Source: CAYURR01 sp964446745 (GTDB lineage Bacteria > Bacillota > Clostridia > Lachnospirales > WQUN01). Taken from it: a stretch of DNA of 6,445 bases. The position numbers and the translations under genes were made by a program. Shown in pieces: positions 5,758 to 6,445 of this stretch; position 1 is the first letter of the stretch; every line of letters starts with the position of its first letter. Below the pieces are notes generated by a model, which saw only the letters and a list, made by a program, of their open reading frames with translations, was not told the DNA's origin and searched no databases. The DNA lies in contig CAYURR010000170.1 of NCBI GenBank assembly GCA_964446745.1, forward strand, positions 1 to 6,445. Direction: 5' to 3'.

Positions 5758-6287
5758 ATATCATCCTGTTTATCTCGGATCTGATCATCCCGCTTATGTT
5801 CGTAACAATCATCATATACGGCTACTCAAAAAAAATAGCCATCTATGATACCTTCATAGATGGCGCTAAGGACGGCTTGAAAACAGTATTAAATATCTTT
5901 CCGACGATCGTAGGGCTCATGGTGGCGGTGGGTATATTACGCGCTTCGGGTGCGCTTGATATATTGGGGGATTTCCTATCGCCGCTCACAAGCCGCCTCG
6001 GATACCCGACAGCCGCTGTGCCGCTCACATTGATGCGCCTCGTGTCATCATCGGCTTCCACGGGTCTATTGATCGACATATTCAAAAACTACGGCCCCGA
6101 CAGCTTCATCGGCCGTTTCGTCTCTATCATGATGAGCTCGACCGAAACCGTGTTCTATACCATGAGCGTCTACTTCCTGTCCGTCAAGATCACCAAAACG
6201 CGTTATACCCTACCCGGCGCTTTGATAGCAAACTTCGCAGGGGTATTGACCGCATTGTTCCTGACGAGGGTATTGTTTAAGTATTAG
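5754..6287 (+). CDS. spmB: Spore maturation protein B
   Basis: The 177-residue protein matches SpmB throughout: N-terminal membrane segment (about 5-24), the GAKDGLKTVLNIFPTIVGLMVAVG motif (starting at 38) and GALDILGDFLSPLTSRLG, followed by VPLTLMRLVSSSASTGLLIDIFKNYGPDSFIGR and the STETVFYTMSVYFLSVKI stretch with a final hydrophobic helix. This is the second Gate-domain half of the SpmA/SpmB pair, a membrane protein probably in the forespore or mother-cell membrane. The start ATG at 5754 overlaps the spmA stop, and AAGGAG (5740-5745) lies eight bases upstream, so the two are translationally coupled in one operon. Length is normal for the family. A terminator at 6349-6396 ends the unit. Confidence 0.93.
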   Translation: MNIILFISDLIIPLMFVTIIIYGYSKKIAIYDTFIDGAKDGLKTVLNIFPTIVGLMVAVGILRASGALDILGDFLSPLTSRLGYPTAAVPLTLMRLVSSSASTGLLIDIFKNYGPDSFIGRFVSIMMSSTETVFYTMSVYFLSVKITKTRYTLPGALIANFAGVLTALFLTRVLFKY

Positions 6288-6348
6288 CCCTCTCCTTTAT
6301 TTCAACATATCGTCGCATTATTATTTAACAACGATGTCTATATTTGTC

Positions 6349-6396
6349 AAACGCCCGTCGTATGTCGAAACATATACGGGTGTTTTGTATTTTTTC
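6349..6396 (+). terminator. Intrinsic terminator of spmAB
   Basis: AAACGCCCGT (6349-6358) pairs with ACGGGTGTTT (6376-6385, one G-U pair), and GTATGT with ACATAT continues the stem inward around a CGAA-type loop, with a small bulge. A T-rich tract (6383-6396) follows. It lies about 60 bases after the spmB stop on the plus strand. Confidence 0.85.
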
Positions 6397-6445
6397 CACG
6401 AATAGACAAGCTTTTTGGGGAACGCTTTTGGTTGATTTTGCCTAT
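6397..6445. other. Unannotated right edge
   Basis: The last 49 bases after the terminator contain no open frame or signal that I can support; they may be upstream sequence of a gene outside the window. Confidence 0.5.

Overview
The window looks like a piece of a moderate-GC, endospore-forming Bacillota (clostridial-type) chromosome. The grounds are a back-to-back spmA-spmB pair (spore maturation proteins), strong Shine-Dalgarno sites, intrinsic terminators with U-tracts, an ECF sigma factor paired with a one-TM DUF4367-like protein, and an RsgA of the clostridial type. Species cannot be named from the sequence alone.

Layout. (1) 1-862, minus: rsgA, a circularly permuted ribosome-assembly GTPase, cut by the left edge before its C-terminus. 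(2) 863-1134, minus: a long rsgA leader with a promoter, a 19-codon leader peptide with its own Shine-Dalgarno, and three mutually exclusive hairpins ending in an intrinsic terminator. This is the architecture of a ribosome-mediated transcription attenuator, as known for tet(M)-type resistance genes. (3) 1135-1376: no convincing gene; a two-way terminator at 1252-1284 closes the next operon. (4) 1377-2927, minus: a visibly AT-richer two-gene operon, an ECF sigma factor followed by its probable membrane anti-sigma/sensor protein. (5) 2928-3047: candidate ECF autoregulatory promoter and an orphan 20-codon ORF. (6) 3048-4982, minus: a GC-richer 644-aa protein resembling (alpha/alpha)6-barrel glycosidases, family not recognised. 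(7) 4983-5109: divergent promoter region. (8) 5110-6287, plus: spmA-spmB, overlapping by ATGA, closed by a strong terminator at 6349-6396. 6397-6445 shows nothing I can support.

How the genes fit together. There is no single pathway. Three separately regulated units face one direction (rsgA, the sigma pair, the glycosidase) and spmAB faces the other. The most interesting element is the attenuator in front of rsgA: it suggests that this GTPase is switched on when ribosomes are slowed, for example by an antibiotic. Second is the AT-rich sigma/anti-sigma module, which sits between GC-richer neighbours and abuts an apparently orphaned translation start downstream of the glycosidase.
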